Positions 51,140-60,277 of a stretch of 64,000 nt of DNA are shown piece by piece. The stretch is from Leifsonia sp. fls2-241-R2A-40a (GTDB taxonomy: Bacteria; Actinomycetota; Actinomycetes; Actinomycetales; Microbacteriaceae), in assembly GCF_030209575.1 (NCBI RefSeq), contig NZ_JARVRS010000001.1, positions 62,001-126,000 of the forward strand. The letters run 5' to 3'. How positions within the stretch are numbered: position 1 is the first letter of the stretch; every line of letters starts with the position of its first letter. The position numbers were made by a program, and so were the translations under genes. The notes beneath the pieces are model-generated. The model worked only from the letters and a program-made list of their open reading frames with translations. It was not told where the DNA came from and did not search any database.

Positions 51140-52270
51140 ATGGCCCTTCCGCCGCTGGTCGAACCCGGTCCCGCCCTCACCCCGGAGCGCACGGCGCGCT
51201 ACGCCCGCACGACACAGCTGCCCGGCTTCGGGCCGGTCGCACAGCGCCGCCTTCAGGCCGCACGGGTGCTCGTGGTCGGCGCCGGCGGCCTCGGGTCGGC
51301 CGTGCTCCCGCTGCTCGCCTCGGCCGGCTTCGGGACGATCGGGATCGTCGACGACGACCGCGTCGAGCCCAGCAACCTGCCGCGGCAGGCCATCCACACG
51401 CCATCCGCCATCGGACGGCCGAAGGTCGAGTCCGCCGCCGCCGCGGTGCGCGCCCTCGACGATGCGACCGACGTGCGCCTCTTCGCCGAGCGGCTCACGG
51501 CGGAGAACGCGCGGCACATCCTCTCGGGGTTCGATCTGGTGCTGGACGGCAGCGACAACTTCCCGACCCGCTACCTGGTGGACGACGCTGCCACGCTCGG
51601 CGGCATCCCGGTCGTCTGGGGCGCGGTGCACCAGACCGGCGGCCAGGTCGGGCTCAGCTGGGCCGCCCAGGGGCCGACCTACCGCGACCTGTTCCCGGTG
51701 CCACCGGCGCCGGGCAGTGTCGCCAGCTGCGCGGAGGCCGGCGCGCTCCCGTCGGTGTGCGGGGTGATCGGCGGACTGATGGTGAGCGAGGCGATCAAGC
51801 TCGTCACGGGGACGGGTGATCCGCTCCTCGGCCGGGTGACCATCCACGACGCGCTGCGGGGGACCTTCCGCGAGCTCGTCTACGAGCGCGACCCGCAGGC
51901 CGCACCGGTCACCCAGCTGATCGACTACGACCTCTTCTGCGGCGTCAGCGACACCATGTCGCCCGCCGAGCTGAACGCGCGCCTTGCAGCCGGCGAACCG
52001 CACACCCTCCTCGACGTCCGCGAGACCTGGGAGGCCGACATCGTGGAGCTGCCCGGCTCGCTCCTCGTGCCGCTCGGGGTCGTTCAGCGCGACCCGGCCG
52101 GGGTCGCCGAGCGGCTGCCCGGCGACCCGCTGGTGATCATCTGCCACCACGGCATCCGGGCGGAGACCGCACGGCAGCTGCTCGCCGACGTCGGCGCACC
52201 GGGAGTGGTGCTCGCCGGCGGACTCGACGCGTGGGCACGCGACGTCGACCCTGCCCTGCCCCGGTACTGA
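51140..52270 (+). CDS. moeB: molybdopterin-synthase adenylyltransferase MoeB with rhodanese domain
   Basis: A 376-aa E1-like enzyme that adenylates and thiolates the C-terminal Gly of MoaD. ThiF domain ~20-245: VLVVGAGGLGSAVLPLLASAGFG (ATP), DDDRVEPSNLPRQAIH and DGSDNFPTRYLVDDA. The C-terminal rhodanese domain (280-376, LLDVRETWEADIVELPGS) has the loop CHHGIRA, whose Cys is likely the sulfur carrier. Metal-site cysteines of the ThiF domain are reduced in number: C in SVASCAEAGALPSVCG and FCGV. ATG at 51140. Confidence 0.93.
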   Translation: MALPPLVEPGPALTPERTARYARTTQLPGFGPVAQRRLQAARVLVVGAGGLGSAVLPLLASAGFGTIGIVDDDRVEPSNLPRQAIHTPSAIGRPKVESAAAAVRALDDATDVRLFAERLTAENARHILSGFDLVLDGSDNFPTRYLVDDAATLGGIPVVWGAVHQTGGQVGLSWAAQGPTYRDLFPVPPAPGSVASCAEAGALPSVCGVIGGLMVSEAIKLVTGTGDPLLGRVTIHDALRGTFRELVYERDPQAAPVTQLIDYDLFCGVSDTMSPAELNARLAAGEPHTLLDVRETWEADIVELPGSLLVPLGVVQRDPAGVAERLPGDPLVIICHHGIRAETARQLLADVGAPGVVLAGGLDAWARDVDPALPRY

Positions 52271-52316
52271 CCGCGCGGCACTGACCGCGCGGCATCCTTC
52301 GCGGGATACTGAACCC

Positions 52317-53546
52317 ATGACACCGGACCCGTCCGCACAGCCGCGCAGCGTCGAAGACCATGCGGACGCCATCGCGCGGATGCTCGAACCGCTCTCCGAC
52401 GAGCCCACCGAGGAGACGGTCCCGCTCGATGCGGCCCTCGGCCGCGTGACCGCCGAGGAGGTGCGCTCCGAGGTCGACCTGCCGCTCTTCCGCAACTCCC
52501 AGATGGACGGGTACGCGGTGCGGGCGGCGGACATCCGCTCCGTCCCGGTCGCGCTCGAGGTCTCCGGCGACATCCCGGCCGGCCACGCCACCCCGGTCAC
52601 GCTCATCGCCGGCACCGCGCTGCGGATCATGACGGGCGCACCGGTGCCGACGGGTGCGGACGCGATCGTCCCGATCGAGGACACGGAGCTCGTGCTCGGC
52701 CGCGACGACGATCTGAACGGCGCAGTGGTCGAGATCCGCCGGTCGCGGACCGCCGGGGAGTACGTGCGGGAGCGCGGCAGCGACGTCCATCGAGGCGAAG
52801 TGCTGGTGCCCGCGGGCGTCCGGCTCGGACCCCGGCACCTGGCGGCTCTCGCGGCCGCCGGGGTCGAGACCGTGCGCGTGCGTGCGCGGCTGCGGGTCGG
52901 GATCCTGACCACCGGCACCGAGCTGATCTCCAGCGGCGACCCCGCGTTCGGGCAGGTCTACGACGCGAACGGCATCGCTTTGGCCGCGCTGGTCGAGGAA
53001 GCCGGCGCGACCGTGTCCGTCCGTGCGAGCAGCGACGACGACCCGGCGGCGTTCGAGCGCATCCTCGAGGACGCCCTCCAGCAGAGCGACCTCGTCATCA
53101 CCTCCGGCGGCATCTCGAAGGGCGCCTACGAGGTCGTCCGGGAGGTGCTGCTGCCGCGCGGCGCGGACGTCACCACCGTCGCCATGCAGCCGGGCGGCCC
53201 GCAGGCGACGGCCGTGGTCGGGGGCGTCCCGGTGATCGCGTTCCCGGGCAATCCGGTGAGCACGCAGGTGTCGTTCGTGGTGTTCCTGCGCGACCCCCTC
53301 CGCGCGGCCGCCGGGCTGCCGCCGGTGGAGCAGCAGTCCGCGACCCTGACGGACGGCCTGCGCTCGGTGCCCGGGCGTCGGCAGTTCCACCGCGGACGTC
53401 TCGACGGCGCCGGCGGCGTCGCTCCGGTGTCGGGACCGTCGTCGCACCTGGTGGCCGGGATGGCCCGGGCCGACGTGCTCATCGACGTCCCGGCCGAGTC
53501 GGAGTCGGTCGAACCCGGCGCGTCCGTGACAGTCTGGACGCTATGA
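52317..53546 (+). CDS. moeA: molybdopterin molybdenumtransferase MoeA
   Basis: A 409-aa enzyme that inserts molybdate into adenylated molybdopterin. PLFRNSQMDGYAVRAADI, MTGAPVPTGADAIVPIEDT, ILTTGTELISSGDP, YDANG, ITSGGISKGAYEVV and AFPGNPVSTQVSF are family signatures in order. The C-terminal MoeA_C domain is present. GATACT is 6 nt before the ATG at 52317, so a promoter inside the block is possible. Ends with ATGA overlap into moaC-mog. Confidence 0.95.
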   Translation: MTPDPSAQPRSVEDHADAIARMLEPLSDEPTEETVPLDAALGRVTAEEVRSEVDLPLFRNSQMDGYAVRAADIRSVPVALEVSGDIPAGHATPVTLIAGTALRIMTGAPVPTGADAIVPIEDTELVLGRDDDLNGAVVEIRRSRTAGEYVRERGSDVHRGEVLVPAGVRLGPRHLAALAAAGVETVRVRARLRVGILTTGTELISSGDPAFGQVYDANGIALAALVEEAGATVSVRASSDDDPAAFERILEDALQQSDLVITSGGISKGAYEVVREVLLPRGADVTTVAMQPGGPQATAVVGGVPVIAFPGNPVSTQVSFVVFLRDPLRAAAGLPPVEQQSATLTDGLRSVPGRRQFHRGRLDGAGGVAPVSGPSSHLVAGMARADVLIDVPAESESVEPGASVTVWTL

Positions 53547-54550
53547 CCCAGCTCACCCACCTCGACGCCGACGGGCGCGCCCGCATGGTCGACGTCGGCG
53601 GCAAGCCGGAGACCGACCGCGAAGCGGTCGCGCGCGGCCGGTTCGTGACCACCCCGGACGTCGTGCGGCTCGTCGCCGCGGACGACCTGCCGAAGGCCGA
53701 CGTGCTGGCGACCGCGCGCATCGCCGGCATCGGCGGTGCGAAGCGCACCAGTGAGCTCATCCCGCTGTGCCACCCGCTCCCCCTGAACAGCGTCCGCGTC
53801 GACTTCGAGCTGGATGCGGACGCCGGCACCATCGAGATCGAGGTCGTCGCGCGCACCCACGGGCGCACAGGCGTCGAGATGGAGGCGCTCACCGCCGTCG
53901 CGCTCGCGGGCCTGACCCTGCACGACATGGTGAAGGCGGTGGACCCGGCCGCGAGCCTGACCGACGTGCGGCTCGTCGCGAAGAGCGGCGGGAAGCGCGG
54001 GGACTGGCGCCGGGACGGCGAGGAAGTCGGCGGGACCGGATCCGAGGCCGAGGCCGCTGCGTCGGCGGCGCCTGCTGCCGGCGGCTCCCCCGCGATCGTG
54101 CTCGTCGCATCCACGCGCGCGGCCACGGGTGTCTACGAGGACACCACCGGCCCGGTGATCGCCGAGTGGCTGGCCGAGCGCCGGCTTCCTGCCGACGTGC
54201 GCGTGGTCGCAGACGCCGACGTGGATGCGGCCCTGCGGCAGGCGGTCGCGGAACGCCCGCGCGTGATCATCAGCACGGGCGGCACCGGCGTCTCGCCGAC
54301 CGACCGGACGCCGGAGGCGACGGCCGCCGTGCTCGACCGCGAGCTGCCCGGCGTCGCCGAGGCGCTGCGGGTCCGCGGCGCGGAGTCGACTCCCCTGGCG
54401 GCCCTGAGCCGCGGCCTCGTCGGCGTGGCGGGCTCCACCCTGGTCGTGAACCTGCCCGGGTCGCGCGGCGGGGTGGCCGACGGGCTGACGGTGCTGGACG
54501 ATCTGCTCCCGCACCTGCTCGACCAGCTGCGCGGAGGAGACCACTCATGA
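53543..54550 (+). CDS. moaC/mog: MoaC-Mog fusion: cyclic pyranopterin monophosphate synthase + molybdopterin adenylyltransferase
   Basis: A 335-aa bifunctional enzyme. Residues 1-155 are MoaC: ELIPLCHPL (72-79), GVEMEALTAVALAGLTLHDMVKA and SGGKRGDW, all key residues intact. A ~20-residue Ala/Glu linker follows, then Mog/MoaB (about 175-335) with IISTGGTGVSPTDRTPEA and LPGSRGGVAD. The fusion joins step 2 (pyranopterin rearrangement) to step 4 (MPT adenylylation) of Moco synthesis. Overlaps moeA and moaE by four bases each. Confidence 0.94.
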   Translation: MTQLTHLDADGRARMVDVGGKPETDREAVARGRFVTTPDVVRLVAADDLPKADVLATARIAGIGGAKRTSELIPLCHPLPLNSVRVDFELDADAGTIEIEVVARTHGRTGVEMEALTAVALAGLTLHDMVKAVDPAASLTDVRLVAKSGGKRGDWRRDGEEVGGTGSEAEAAASAAPAAGGSPAIVLVASTRAATGVYEDTTGPVIAEWLAERRLPADVRVVADADVDAALRQAVAERPRVIISTGGTGVSPTDRTPEATAAVLDRELPGVAEALRVRGAESTPLAALSRGLVGVAGSTLVVNLPGSRGGVADGLTVLDDLLPHLLDQLRGGDHS

Positions 54551-54960
54551 GCGACGTCCTCGCCACGATCAGCGTCGACCCGCTGGAGCCGTCGACCGTC
54601 GACGAGTTCGTCTGGCGCGCCGAGGCCGGCGCCGTCGTCTCGTTCCAGGGCATCGTCCGCGACCACGACGGCGGAAAAGGCGTCGTGTCGCTCGACTACC
54701 GGGCGCATCCCGACGCGGAAGACTTCCTGCTCGCGTGCTGCGAGGAGGTCTCCCGCACGACGGGACTGCGTGTCGCCGCCCAGCACCGCGTCGGCTCGCT
54801 CACCATCGGCGACCTCGCCCTGATCGCCGCGGTCGCGGCGCCGCACCGGGCCGAGGCGTTCGCCGCCTGCGCGGAGCTGGTCGAGATCATCAAGGCGCGC
54901 GTCCCGATCTGGAAGCGGCAGCACTTCACCGACGGCGCCTCCGAGTGGGTCGGACTGTAG
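54547..54960 (+). CDS. moaE: molybdopterin synthase catalytic subunit MoaE
   Basis: A 137-aa large subunit that, with thiocarboxylated MoaD, makes the dithiolene of molybdopterin. GAVVSFQGIVRDHDGGKGVVSLDYRAHPDAE at the N-terminus, RVGSLTIGDLALIAAVAAPHRAEAFAAC and VPIWKRQHFTDGASEWVG (catalytic Lys) are the hallmarks. ATG at 54547 has GGAGGAG 7 nt upstream and overlaps the fusion gene's TGA. Its small partner, moaD, lies 3.3 kb downstream on the other strand. Confidence 0.95.
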   Translation: MSDVLATISVDPLEPSTVDEFVWRAEAGAVVSFQGIVRDHDGGKGVVSLDYRAHPDAEDFLLACCEEVSRTTGLRVAAQHRVGSLTIGDLALIAAVAAPHRAEAFAACAELVEIIKARVPIWKRQHFTDGASEWVGL

Positions 54961-54995
54961 CATCCTGACGCATTTGCGGGTCTAAGATCGGTTTC

Positions 54996-55409
54996 GTGCC
55001 GCAGATACGGATCAAAGACGCCGCGCTCTACCTCGGGGTGAGCGACGACACCCTCCGACGCTGGGTCGAGGGCGGGGTGCTGTCCAGCTCGCGCGACGAA
55101 TCCGGGCGGACCGTCGTGGACGGGCTGGAGCTCGCGCAGCTGGCCAAGCAGAACGCCGTGCTCCCCGGCGATCCGTCGGGCGTCGCCGGCTCCGCGCGGA
55201 ACCGCTTCGTGGGGCTGGTGACCGACATCATCACCGACAAGGTGATGGCGCAGGTCGAATTGCAGTGCGGCCCGCACCGCGTGGTGTCGCTCATCAGTAG
55301 TGAGGCGGTCCGCGACCTCGGGCTCGAACTCGGTTCGGTGGCGGTGGCCGTCGTCAAGGCGACCAACGTCATCGTGGAGGCGCCCAGCGCTCCGAGCGGG
55401 AAGGCCTGA
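54996..55409 (+). CDS. HTH-TOBE molybdate-responsive regulator
   Basis: A 137-aa protein. Residues 5-45 are an excisionase/MerR-like HTH ([20 protein letters not shown]), and ~67-130 a TOBE/Mop domain ([49 protein letters not shown]) that binds molybdate. A compact alternative to ModE, common in actinobacteria upstream of modABC. GTG 54996 follows TAAGAT (54983-54988) by 7 nt. The target is probably the modABC genes two bases downstream, and perhaps the divergent moaA unit. Confidence 0.9.
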   Translation: MPQIRIKDAALYLGVSDDTLRRWVEGGVLSSSRDESGRTVVDGLELAQLAKQNAVLPGDPSGVAGSARNRFVGLVTDIITDKVMAQVELQCGPHRVVSLISSEAVRDLGLELGSVAVAVVKATNVIVEAPSAPSGKA

Positions 55410-55411
55410 GG

Positions 55412-56215
55412 ATGCGTCGACGGCTCGCAGCATCCCTCGCGGTGGTGGCCGCGGCCGCGCTGGCACTGAGCGGCTGCAGCTCCGTCTCCACCGGAGCGGC
55501 GGCGACCCCGACCGCCCCAGCGCCCTCGACCACGGGCGTCACCGGCACGATCACCGTCTTCGCCGCCGCCTCCCTCACCACGACGTTCACCGAGCTGGGC
55601 TCCGAATTCGAGAAGGCGAACCCGGGAGCGAAGGTCGCCTTCTCGTTCGCCGGCTCCTCCGATCTCGTCTCCCAGCTGACGGCAGGTGCGCCGGCGGACG
55701 TGTTCGCCTCCGCCGACGAGGCCAACATGGCGAAGGCCGCGAGCGGCGGCGTGATCGACGGCAGCGCGACCGACTTCGCGACCAACGTGCTCGCGATCGC
55801 GGTGCCGCCCGGCAATCCGGCGAAGGTGAAGAGCTTCGCCGACCTGGCGTCCCCGTCCATCAAGACCGTGGTCTGCGCCCCGCAGGTTCCGTGCGGGGCG
55901 GCCACCGCGAAAGTGGAGAAGTCCGCCGGCGTCACCCTCAGCCCGGTGAGCCAGGAGTCGTCCGTCACCGACGTCCTCGGCAAGGTGAGCTCGGGAGAGG
56001 CGGACGCGGGCATCGTCTACGCCACGGACGTGAAGGGCGCCGGATCGAAGGTCGGGTCCGTCCCGTTCCCGGAGGCCGCGAAGACCCTCAACGTGTACCC
56101 GATCGCCACCGTCGCCCACGCGCCGAACGCCCCCGGAGCCCGGGCGTTCGTCGCATTCGTCACCGGTCCCGACGGACGGAAGGCCCTGGCCGCCGCCGGC
56201 TTCGGCGCGCCGTGA
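55412..56215 (+). CDS. modA: molybdate ABC transporter substrate-binding lipoprotein
   Basis: A 267-aa periplasm-side (cell-wall) molybdate binder. Signal peptide with lipobox LALSGC, the lipid Cys being residue 22; then a Ser/Thr/Pro linker. [56 protein letters not shown] are ModA signatures. [17 protein letters not shown] is the family's hinge-like region. Overlaps modB by GTGA. Confidence 0.94.
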   Translation: MRRRLAASLAVVAAAALALSGCSSVSTGAAATPTAPAPSTTGVTGTITVFAAASLTTTFTELGSEFEKANPGAKVAFSFAGSSDLVSQLTAGAPADVFASADEANMAKAASGGVIDGSATDFATNVLAIAVPPGNPAKVKSFADLASPSIKTVVCAPQVPCGAATAKVEKSAGVTLSPVSQESSVTDVLGKVSSGEADAGIVYATDVKGAGSKVGSVPFPEAAKTLNVYPIATVAHAPNAPGARAFVAFVTGPDGRKALAAAGFGAP

Positions 56216-57090
56216 GCGGGCGCCGCACCGTGAGCGGGCGCCGCGTCCCGGCCCCTGCTCCGCGGACCGGCGTCCCGGGCTGGATCGTCGCCGTCGCCGT
56301 GGTCGGCGCCCTCTTCGTGCTGCTGCCGCTGATCGCGATGGCGCTCCGGGTGGACTGGCTGCACTTCATCCCGCTGATCACCTCCCCGTCCTCGGTGGAT
56401 GCCCTGCTCCTCAGCCTGCGGACGTCGCTCATCGCGACGCTCGGCTGCCTGGTGCTCGGCGTCCCGATGGCGGTCGTGCTGGCGCGCGTGCCGTTCGCCG
56501 GGCAGCGGATCGTCCGCGCGGTCGTGCTGCTACCGCTCGTCCTGCCGCCGGTCGTCGGCGGCCTGGCGCTGCTCGCGCTGTACGGGAGGAGGGGCGTCCT
56601 CGGCGGGGCCCTGGATGTGGCCTTCTCGACCCCGGCCGTGATCATCGCGCAGACCTTCGTCGCGCTGCCGTTCCTGGTGCTCAGCCTGGAGGGAGCGCTG
56701 CGCTCGGCCGGAGAGCGGTACGAGGCGGTCGCCGCGACGCTGGGCGCGCGTCCCTCCACCGTGCTCTTCCGGGTGACGCTGCCGCTGGTGCTTCCCGCGA
56801 TCGTGTCGGGCTGCATCCTGTCGTTCGCGCGGGCGCTCGGCGAGTTCGGCGCGACGCTCACCTTCGCGGGGAGCCTGCAGGGCGTGACCCGGACGCTGCC
56901 GCTGGAGATCTACCTCCAGCGCGAGACCGACCCGGATGCGGCGGTCGCACTCTCGCTGGTGCTCGTCGCGGTGGCCGTCGCCGTCGTCGCCGTCGCGCAC
57001 GGCGCGGGCGAGGGGATGCGGCCGTGGCGCGCCTCCCGGCCGCGCGCGGACAGCACGACAGCACGGCTCCCCGAACGGACCGCCGCATGA
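56212..57090 (+). CDS. modB: molybdate ABC transporter permease
   Basis: A 292-aa inner-membrane permease with ~6 spans. [53 protein letters not shown] and [33 protein letters not shown] (EAA loop) are typical ModB/CysT features, and [26 protein letters not shown] ends the core. Two equally placed GTG starts (56212 and 56230) lie in an 18-bp direct duplication of GTGAGCGGGCGCCGC; the first is used because it overlaps modA. Confidence 0.93.
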   Translation: MSGRRTVSGRRVPAPAPRTGVPGWIVAVAVVGALFVLLPLIAMALRVDWLHFIPLITSPSSVDALLLSLRTSLIATLGCLVLGVPMAVVLARVPFAGQRIVRAVVLLPLVLPPVVGGLALLALYGRRGVLGGALDVAFSTPAVIIAQTFVALPFLVLSLEGALRSAGERYEAVAATLGARPSTVLFRVTLPLVLPAIVSGCILSFARALGEFGATLTFAGSLQGVTRTLPLEIYLQRETDPDAAVALSLVLVAVAVAVVAVAHGAGEGMRPWRASRPRADSTTARLPERTAA

Positions 57091-58118
57091 GCCTGCAGTT
57101 GACCGCGACCTCCGCCGACCGCGACGTCGAGGCGCAGCTGTCGGTGGCCGACGGCGAGACACTCGCCCTCCTCGGACCGAACGGCGCCGGCAAATCGACG
57201 GTGCTCGGGATGCTCGCAGGGCTCATCCGTCCCGACAGCGGCCGGGCCACGCTCGGGCGCGAGGTGCTGTTCGACCTGCCGAACGCATGGCTCGCGCCCC
57301 ATCGCCGCGGCGTCGCGCTCCTGGCTCAGGACGCGCTGCTGTTCCCGCACCTCAGCGTGCAGAGCAACGTCGCGTTCGGCCCGCGATCCTCGGGAACGCC
57401 GCGGGCCGAGGCCGCCGACCGGGCCGGCGAGTGGATGCGGCGCACCGGCACCACGGCGTTCGCCGACCGGCGGCCTGCCGAGCTCTCCGGCGGTCAGGCG
57501 CAGCGGGTCGCGATCGCCCGCGCCCTCGCCGCCGAGCCGAGCCTGCTGCTGCTGGACGAACCGCTGTCGGCCCTGGACGTGTCGGTCGCGGCCGAGGTCC
57601 GCGGGACGCTCGCAGACGTACTGCCCGGACGCACGACCGTGCTCGTGACGCACGACGCGCTCGACGCGTACCTGCTCGCCGACCGCGTCGCCGTCATGCA
57701 CGACGGCCGGGTCGTCGAGGAGGGCCCGACGCGCGAGGTGCTGGAGCGCCCGCGGCACGCGTTCACCGCGGAGCTCTCCGGGCTCACGCTCCTCGCCGGC
57801 GTCCGGACCGCGGACGGCATCCGGACGGACGACGGGATGCACCTCCCGGGTGCCGCCGAGGACGGCCTCCCGGCGGGAGCCCGCGTGCGGGCGGCGGTGC
57901 GCCCGTCGGCGGTGCGCCTCCTGGCACCGGGGTCCGGTGGCGCGCACATCCCGGCCGCCGTCACCGCCCTCGAACCTCAGGCCGACCTGGTCCGCGTGCG
58001 GACCGACCGGCTCGACGCCCTCGTGCCGCCGGCCGTGCCGGCCGACCTGCGCCTGCGGGTGGGCGACCCGGTCGCGCTCGACGTCCCGTCCGACGCCGTC
58101 GCGATCTACCCGGCCTGA
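57087..58118 (+). CDS. modC: molybdate ABC transporter ATP-binding protein
   Basis: A 343-aa ATPase subunit. Walker [10 protein letters not shown] at 30-38, [15 protein letters not shown] signature, [11 protein letters not shown]alker B, and H-loop [17 protein letters not shown]. The C-terminal ~60 residues look like a Mop/TOBE domain ([30 protein letters not shown]), which gates transport by molybdate. ATG at 57087 overlaps modB by ATGA. Last gene of this plus-strand run. Confidence 0.94.
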   Translation: MSLQLTATSADRDVEAQLSVADGETLALLGPNGAGKSTVLGMLAGLIRPDSGRATLGREVLFDLPNAWLAPHRRGVALLAQDALLFPHLSVQSNVAFGPRSSGTPRAEAADRAGEWMRRTGTTAFADRRPAELSGGQAQRVAIARALAAEPSLLLLDEPLSALDVSVAAEVRGTLADVLPGRTTVLVTHDALDAYLLADRVAVMHDGRVVEEGPTREVLERPRHAFTAELSGLTLLAGVRTADGIRTDDGMHLPGAAEDGLPAGARVRAAVRPSAVRLLAPGSGGAHIPAAVTALEPQADLVRVRTDRLDALVPPAVPADLRLRVGDPVALDVPSDAVAIYPA

Positions 58119-58162
58119 CCCGGCCGCCGTCGCGATCCACCCGCCCTGACCCCGCCGAGTTG

Positions 58163-58215
58163 CGACATCTCGTCACCACTCGACGAGGATTCCGACATCG
58201 ACTCACCACTCGACG
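58163..58215. repeat. 23-bp direct repeat, two copies, period 30
   Basis: CGACATCTCGTCACCACTCG-ACG (58163-58185) and CGACATCGACTCACCACTCG-ACG (58193-58215), 19 of 23 identical. In the 150-bp convergent spacer between modC and moaD. Not part of any gene. Confidence 0.75.
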
Positions 58216-58270
58216 GGAGCGGGAGCGGGAGCGGGAGCGGGCGCGGGAGCGCTCGCGCGCTCGCGCGCTC
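58215..58270. repeat. GGGAGC hexamer run followed by GCTCGCGC octamers
   Basis: Four GGGAGC units in a row (58215-58238), GGGCGC, another GGGAGC (58245-58250), then GCTCGCGCGCTCGCGCGCTC. The run touches the stop codon of moaD (TCA at 58269-58271 on this strand). A simple-sequence repeat prone to slippage. Confidence 0.85.
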
Positions 58271-58514
58271 AGCCGCCGGCGAAGGGCGGAAGCACGTCCA
58301 CGGTGCCCGACAGCTCGCGCGACGGGTCGCGCGACACGACGCCGCCGACGAGGAACGACCCCGACCGCACCACGCGCTCCATCGGCTCGCCGTAGCGGGC
58401 GACCAGCGCCGCCTGCAGCCCGCCGACGGTCGCATCCGCGACCTCGACGCGTTCCTCGGGCAGTCCAGCCGCCTCCTCCGCCGCCGCGAAGTACCGCACC
58501 AGCACCTCAGCCAC
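58269..58514 (-). CDS. moaD: molybdopterin synthase sulfur carrier subunit MoaD
   Basis: An 81-aa ubiquitin-fold protein ending in PPFAGG, whose C-terminal Gly is adenylated and thiolated by Moe[23 protein letters not shown] and [29 protein letters not shown] match the family. GTG at 58514 was chosen because it begins the fold and overlaps moaA by 8 nt; the open frame extends further upstream without similarity. Confidence 0.93.
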   Translation of the reverse strand: MAEVLVRYFAAAEEAAGLPEERVEVADATVGGLQAALVARYGEPMERVVRSGSFLVGGVVSRDPSRELSGTVDVLPPFAGG

Positions 58515-59604
58515 CGATCGCCCCCATGCTGCGGACCGGGGGCGCGAAGCCGTCGCGGTCCATCCCGTGCCCGGACTGCTTGCCCCACATGGCCCCACGC
58601 CACCAGCGGGCGATCTCGGCGTCGTCCGCCCCACCGCGGAGCAGCCCGCGCAGGTCGGTCTCGTCGTCGCCGAAGAGGCACGAGCGCACCGTGCCCTCTG
58701 CGGTGATGCGGGTGCGGTCGCACGCCGAGCAGAACGAGCGCGTGACCGAGGCGATGATGCCGACGGTGGCGGGGAGGCCGTGCACCGTCCATCCCTCGAC
58801 CAGCCACTCCTCGGCGGGCGCGTGCGGGTCGTCGCGGCCCGCCTCGACCAGGGTGAACCGCTCGCCGAGCACGGCCAGCAGTTCCTCCGCCGGGACCATG
58901 TTGTCGCGCATCCACGCTCGGTCGGCGTCGAGCGGCATCTGCTCGATGAACCGCAGCCGGCAGTTGTTCTCGAGCGCCCACTCCAGCAGGTCGGGTGCGT
59001 CGGCGAGGGTGTCGCGCATCATCACGGCGTTCAGCTTCAGCGGCGTCAGGCCGGCGGCATGGGCGGCGTGGATGCCGGCGAGCACTGCGGGAAGCCTGTC
59101 GCGCCGGGTCAGCCGCGCGAAGTGCTCCCGGTCGACAGTGTCGAGGGACACGTTCACCCGGGTGAGCCCGGCATCCACCAGCGAGCGGATGCGGTGATCC
59201 AGGCCGATGCCGTTGGTCGTGATCGACAGGTCGATACCGGGGGCCACGGCGGCCGAGCGCCCGATGATCTCCGCCAGGTCGGCGCGCATCAGCGGCTCGC
59301 CGCCGGTGAACCGCACCTCGCGCACTCCGAGGTCGCGGACGCCGATCCCGACCAGCCTCGCGATCTCGGCGGCGCTCAGGAGGTCGTCGCGCGGGATCGC
59401 GGGAAGCCCCTCGGCGGGCATGCAGTAGGTGCAGCGCAGCGAGCACTTCTCGGTCACCGACACCCGCAGGTCGCGGGCGACGCGCCCGAACCGGTCGATC
59501 AGCCCGGAATGCTCCGGGCGCCCCTCGAGGCTGGGAGCGGCACCGGCGGATGCGTCCGGACCCGGCTGCGCCCGCAGCGGGAGCCCCAGGTTGACGGCTG
59601 TCAT
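58507..59604 (-). CDS. moaA: GTP 3',8-cyclase MoaA
   Basis: A 365-aa radical SAM enzyme, first step of Moco synthesis. N-terminal cluster Cys54, Cys58 and Cys61 in [11 protein letters not shown]; second cluster in [51 protein letters not shown] are further motifs, and it ends in the conserved Gly-Gly. The first ~40 residues are an extra Pro/Gly-rich leader. TAGGGT (59611-59616) 6 nt before ATG 59604. Confidence 0.95.
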   Translation of the reverse strand: MTAVNLGLPLRAQPGPDASAGAAPSLEGRPEHSGLIDRFGRVARDLRVSVTEKCSLRCTYCMPAEGLPAIPRDDLLSAAEIARLVGIGVRDLGVREVRFTGGEPLMRADLAEIIGRSAAVAPGIDLSITTNGIGLDHRIRSLVDAGLTRVNVSLDTVDREHFARLTRRDRLPAVLAGIHAAHAAGLTPLKLNAVMMRDTLADAPDLLEWALENNCRLRFIEQMPLDADRAWMRDNMVPAEELLAVLGERFTLVEAGRDDPHAPAEEWLVEGWTVHGLPATVGIIASVTRSFCSACDRTRITAEGTVRSCLFGDDETDLRGLLRGGADDAEIARWWRGAMWGKQSGHGMDRDGFAPPVRSMGAIGG

Positions 59605-59683
59605 GTCCTCACCCTAGACCGGGCGGGCCACAAGTCCGAGTCCGTCGTAGACCGGAGGAGCATCGCGGCCATATGCTGCCCCC

Positions 59684-60277
59684 ATGGGAATCATCTCCTC
59701 CGGCTTCCTGGGTCGTCGCAGGACCGACGATCCGCGCCTTCCACCCGGTCAGTACCTGACCGAGGGCTTCCCGGTGCTGTCGGCCGGGCCCACCCCGCGG
59801 ATCGCCAAGGACGACTGGGCCTTCACGATCACCACCGAGAAGGGCGACGTGCACCGCTGGAGCTGGGACGAGTTCCTGGCCCTCCCGCAGGAGGACGTGA
59901 GCACCGACATCCACTGCGTCACCAGCTGGTCGAAGCTCGGGACGTCGTGGCGCGGTGTCGCCCTGGACACCCTGTTCAAGGACATCGACACCTCGTTCGA
60001 GTACACGATGGCGCACAGCTACGGCGGCTACACCACGAACGTGCCGCTCGCGGACCTGCTCGACGGCAAGGCGTGGGTCGCCCACTCCTTCGACGGGAAA
60101 GACCTGGAACCCGAGCACGGCGGCCCCGCCCGCCTGCTGGTGCCGCACCTGTACTTCTGGAAGAGCGCGAAGTGGGTCAACGGGCTGCAGATGCTCCCGC
60201 AGGACCAGCCAGGCTTCTGGGAGCAGAACGGCTACAACATGTACGGGGATCCGTGGAAGGAACAGCGCTACTGGTGA
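59684..60277 (+). CDS. cytosolic sulfite-oxidase-like molybdopterin oxidoreductase (YedY/SUOX-fold)
   Basis: A 197-aa one-domain Mo enzyme. DIHCVTSWSKLGTSWRGVALDTLF has the Mo-binding Cys78, followed by AHSYGGYTTNVPLADLLDGKAWVAH and PHLYFWKSAKWVNGLQML. There is no signal peptide and no dimerisation domain, so it is a minimal cytosolic form. Substrate unknown (S- or N-oxide reduction is a guess). It is followed immediately by a flavin reductase and DUF6510 (4-nt overlaps). TATGCT at 59672-59677 is 6 nt before the ATG. Confidence 0.9.
   Translation: MGIISSGFLGRRRTDDPRLPPGQYLTEGFPVLSAGPTPRIAKDDWAFTITTEKGDVHRWSWDEFLALPQEDVSTDIHCVTSWSKLGTSWRGVALDTLFKDIDTSFEYTMAHSYGGYTTNVPLADLLDGKAWVAHSFDGKDLEPEHGGPARLLVPHLYFWKSAKWVNGLQMLPQDQPGFWEQNGYNMYGDPWKEQRYW

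Noticed and set aside
46883-52918. A 2011-codon minus-strand open frame over the helicase and molybdenum genes
   Set aside because: Stop-free only because of the high GC. It runs antisense or out of phase over several genes with clear motifs, and only its part matching the helicase frame is real.
58163-58270. Possible CRISPR-like array
   Set aside because: Only two imperfect 23-bp units, no unique spacers of regular size, no cas genes.
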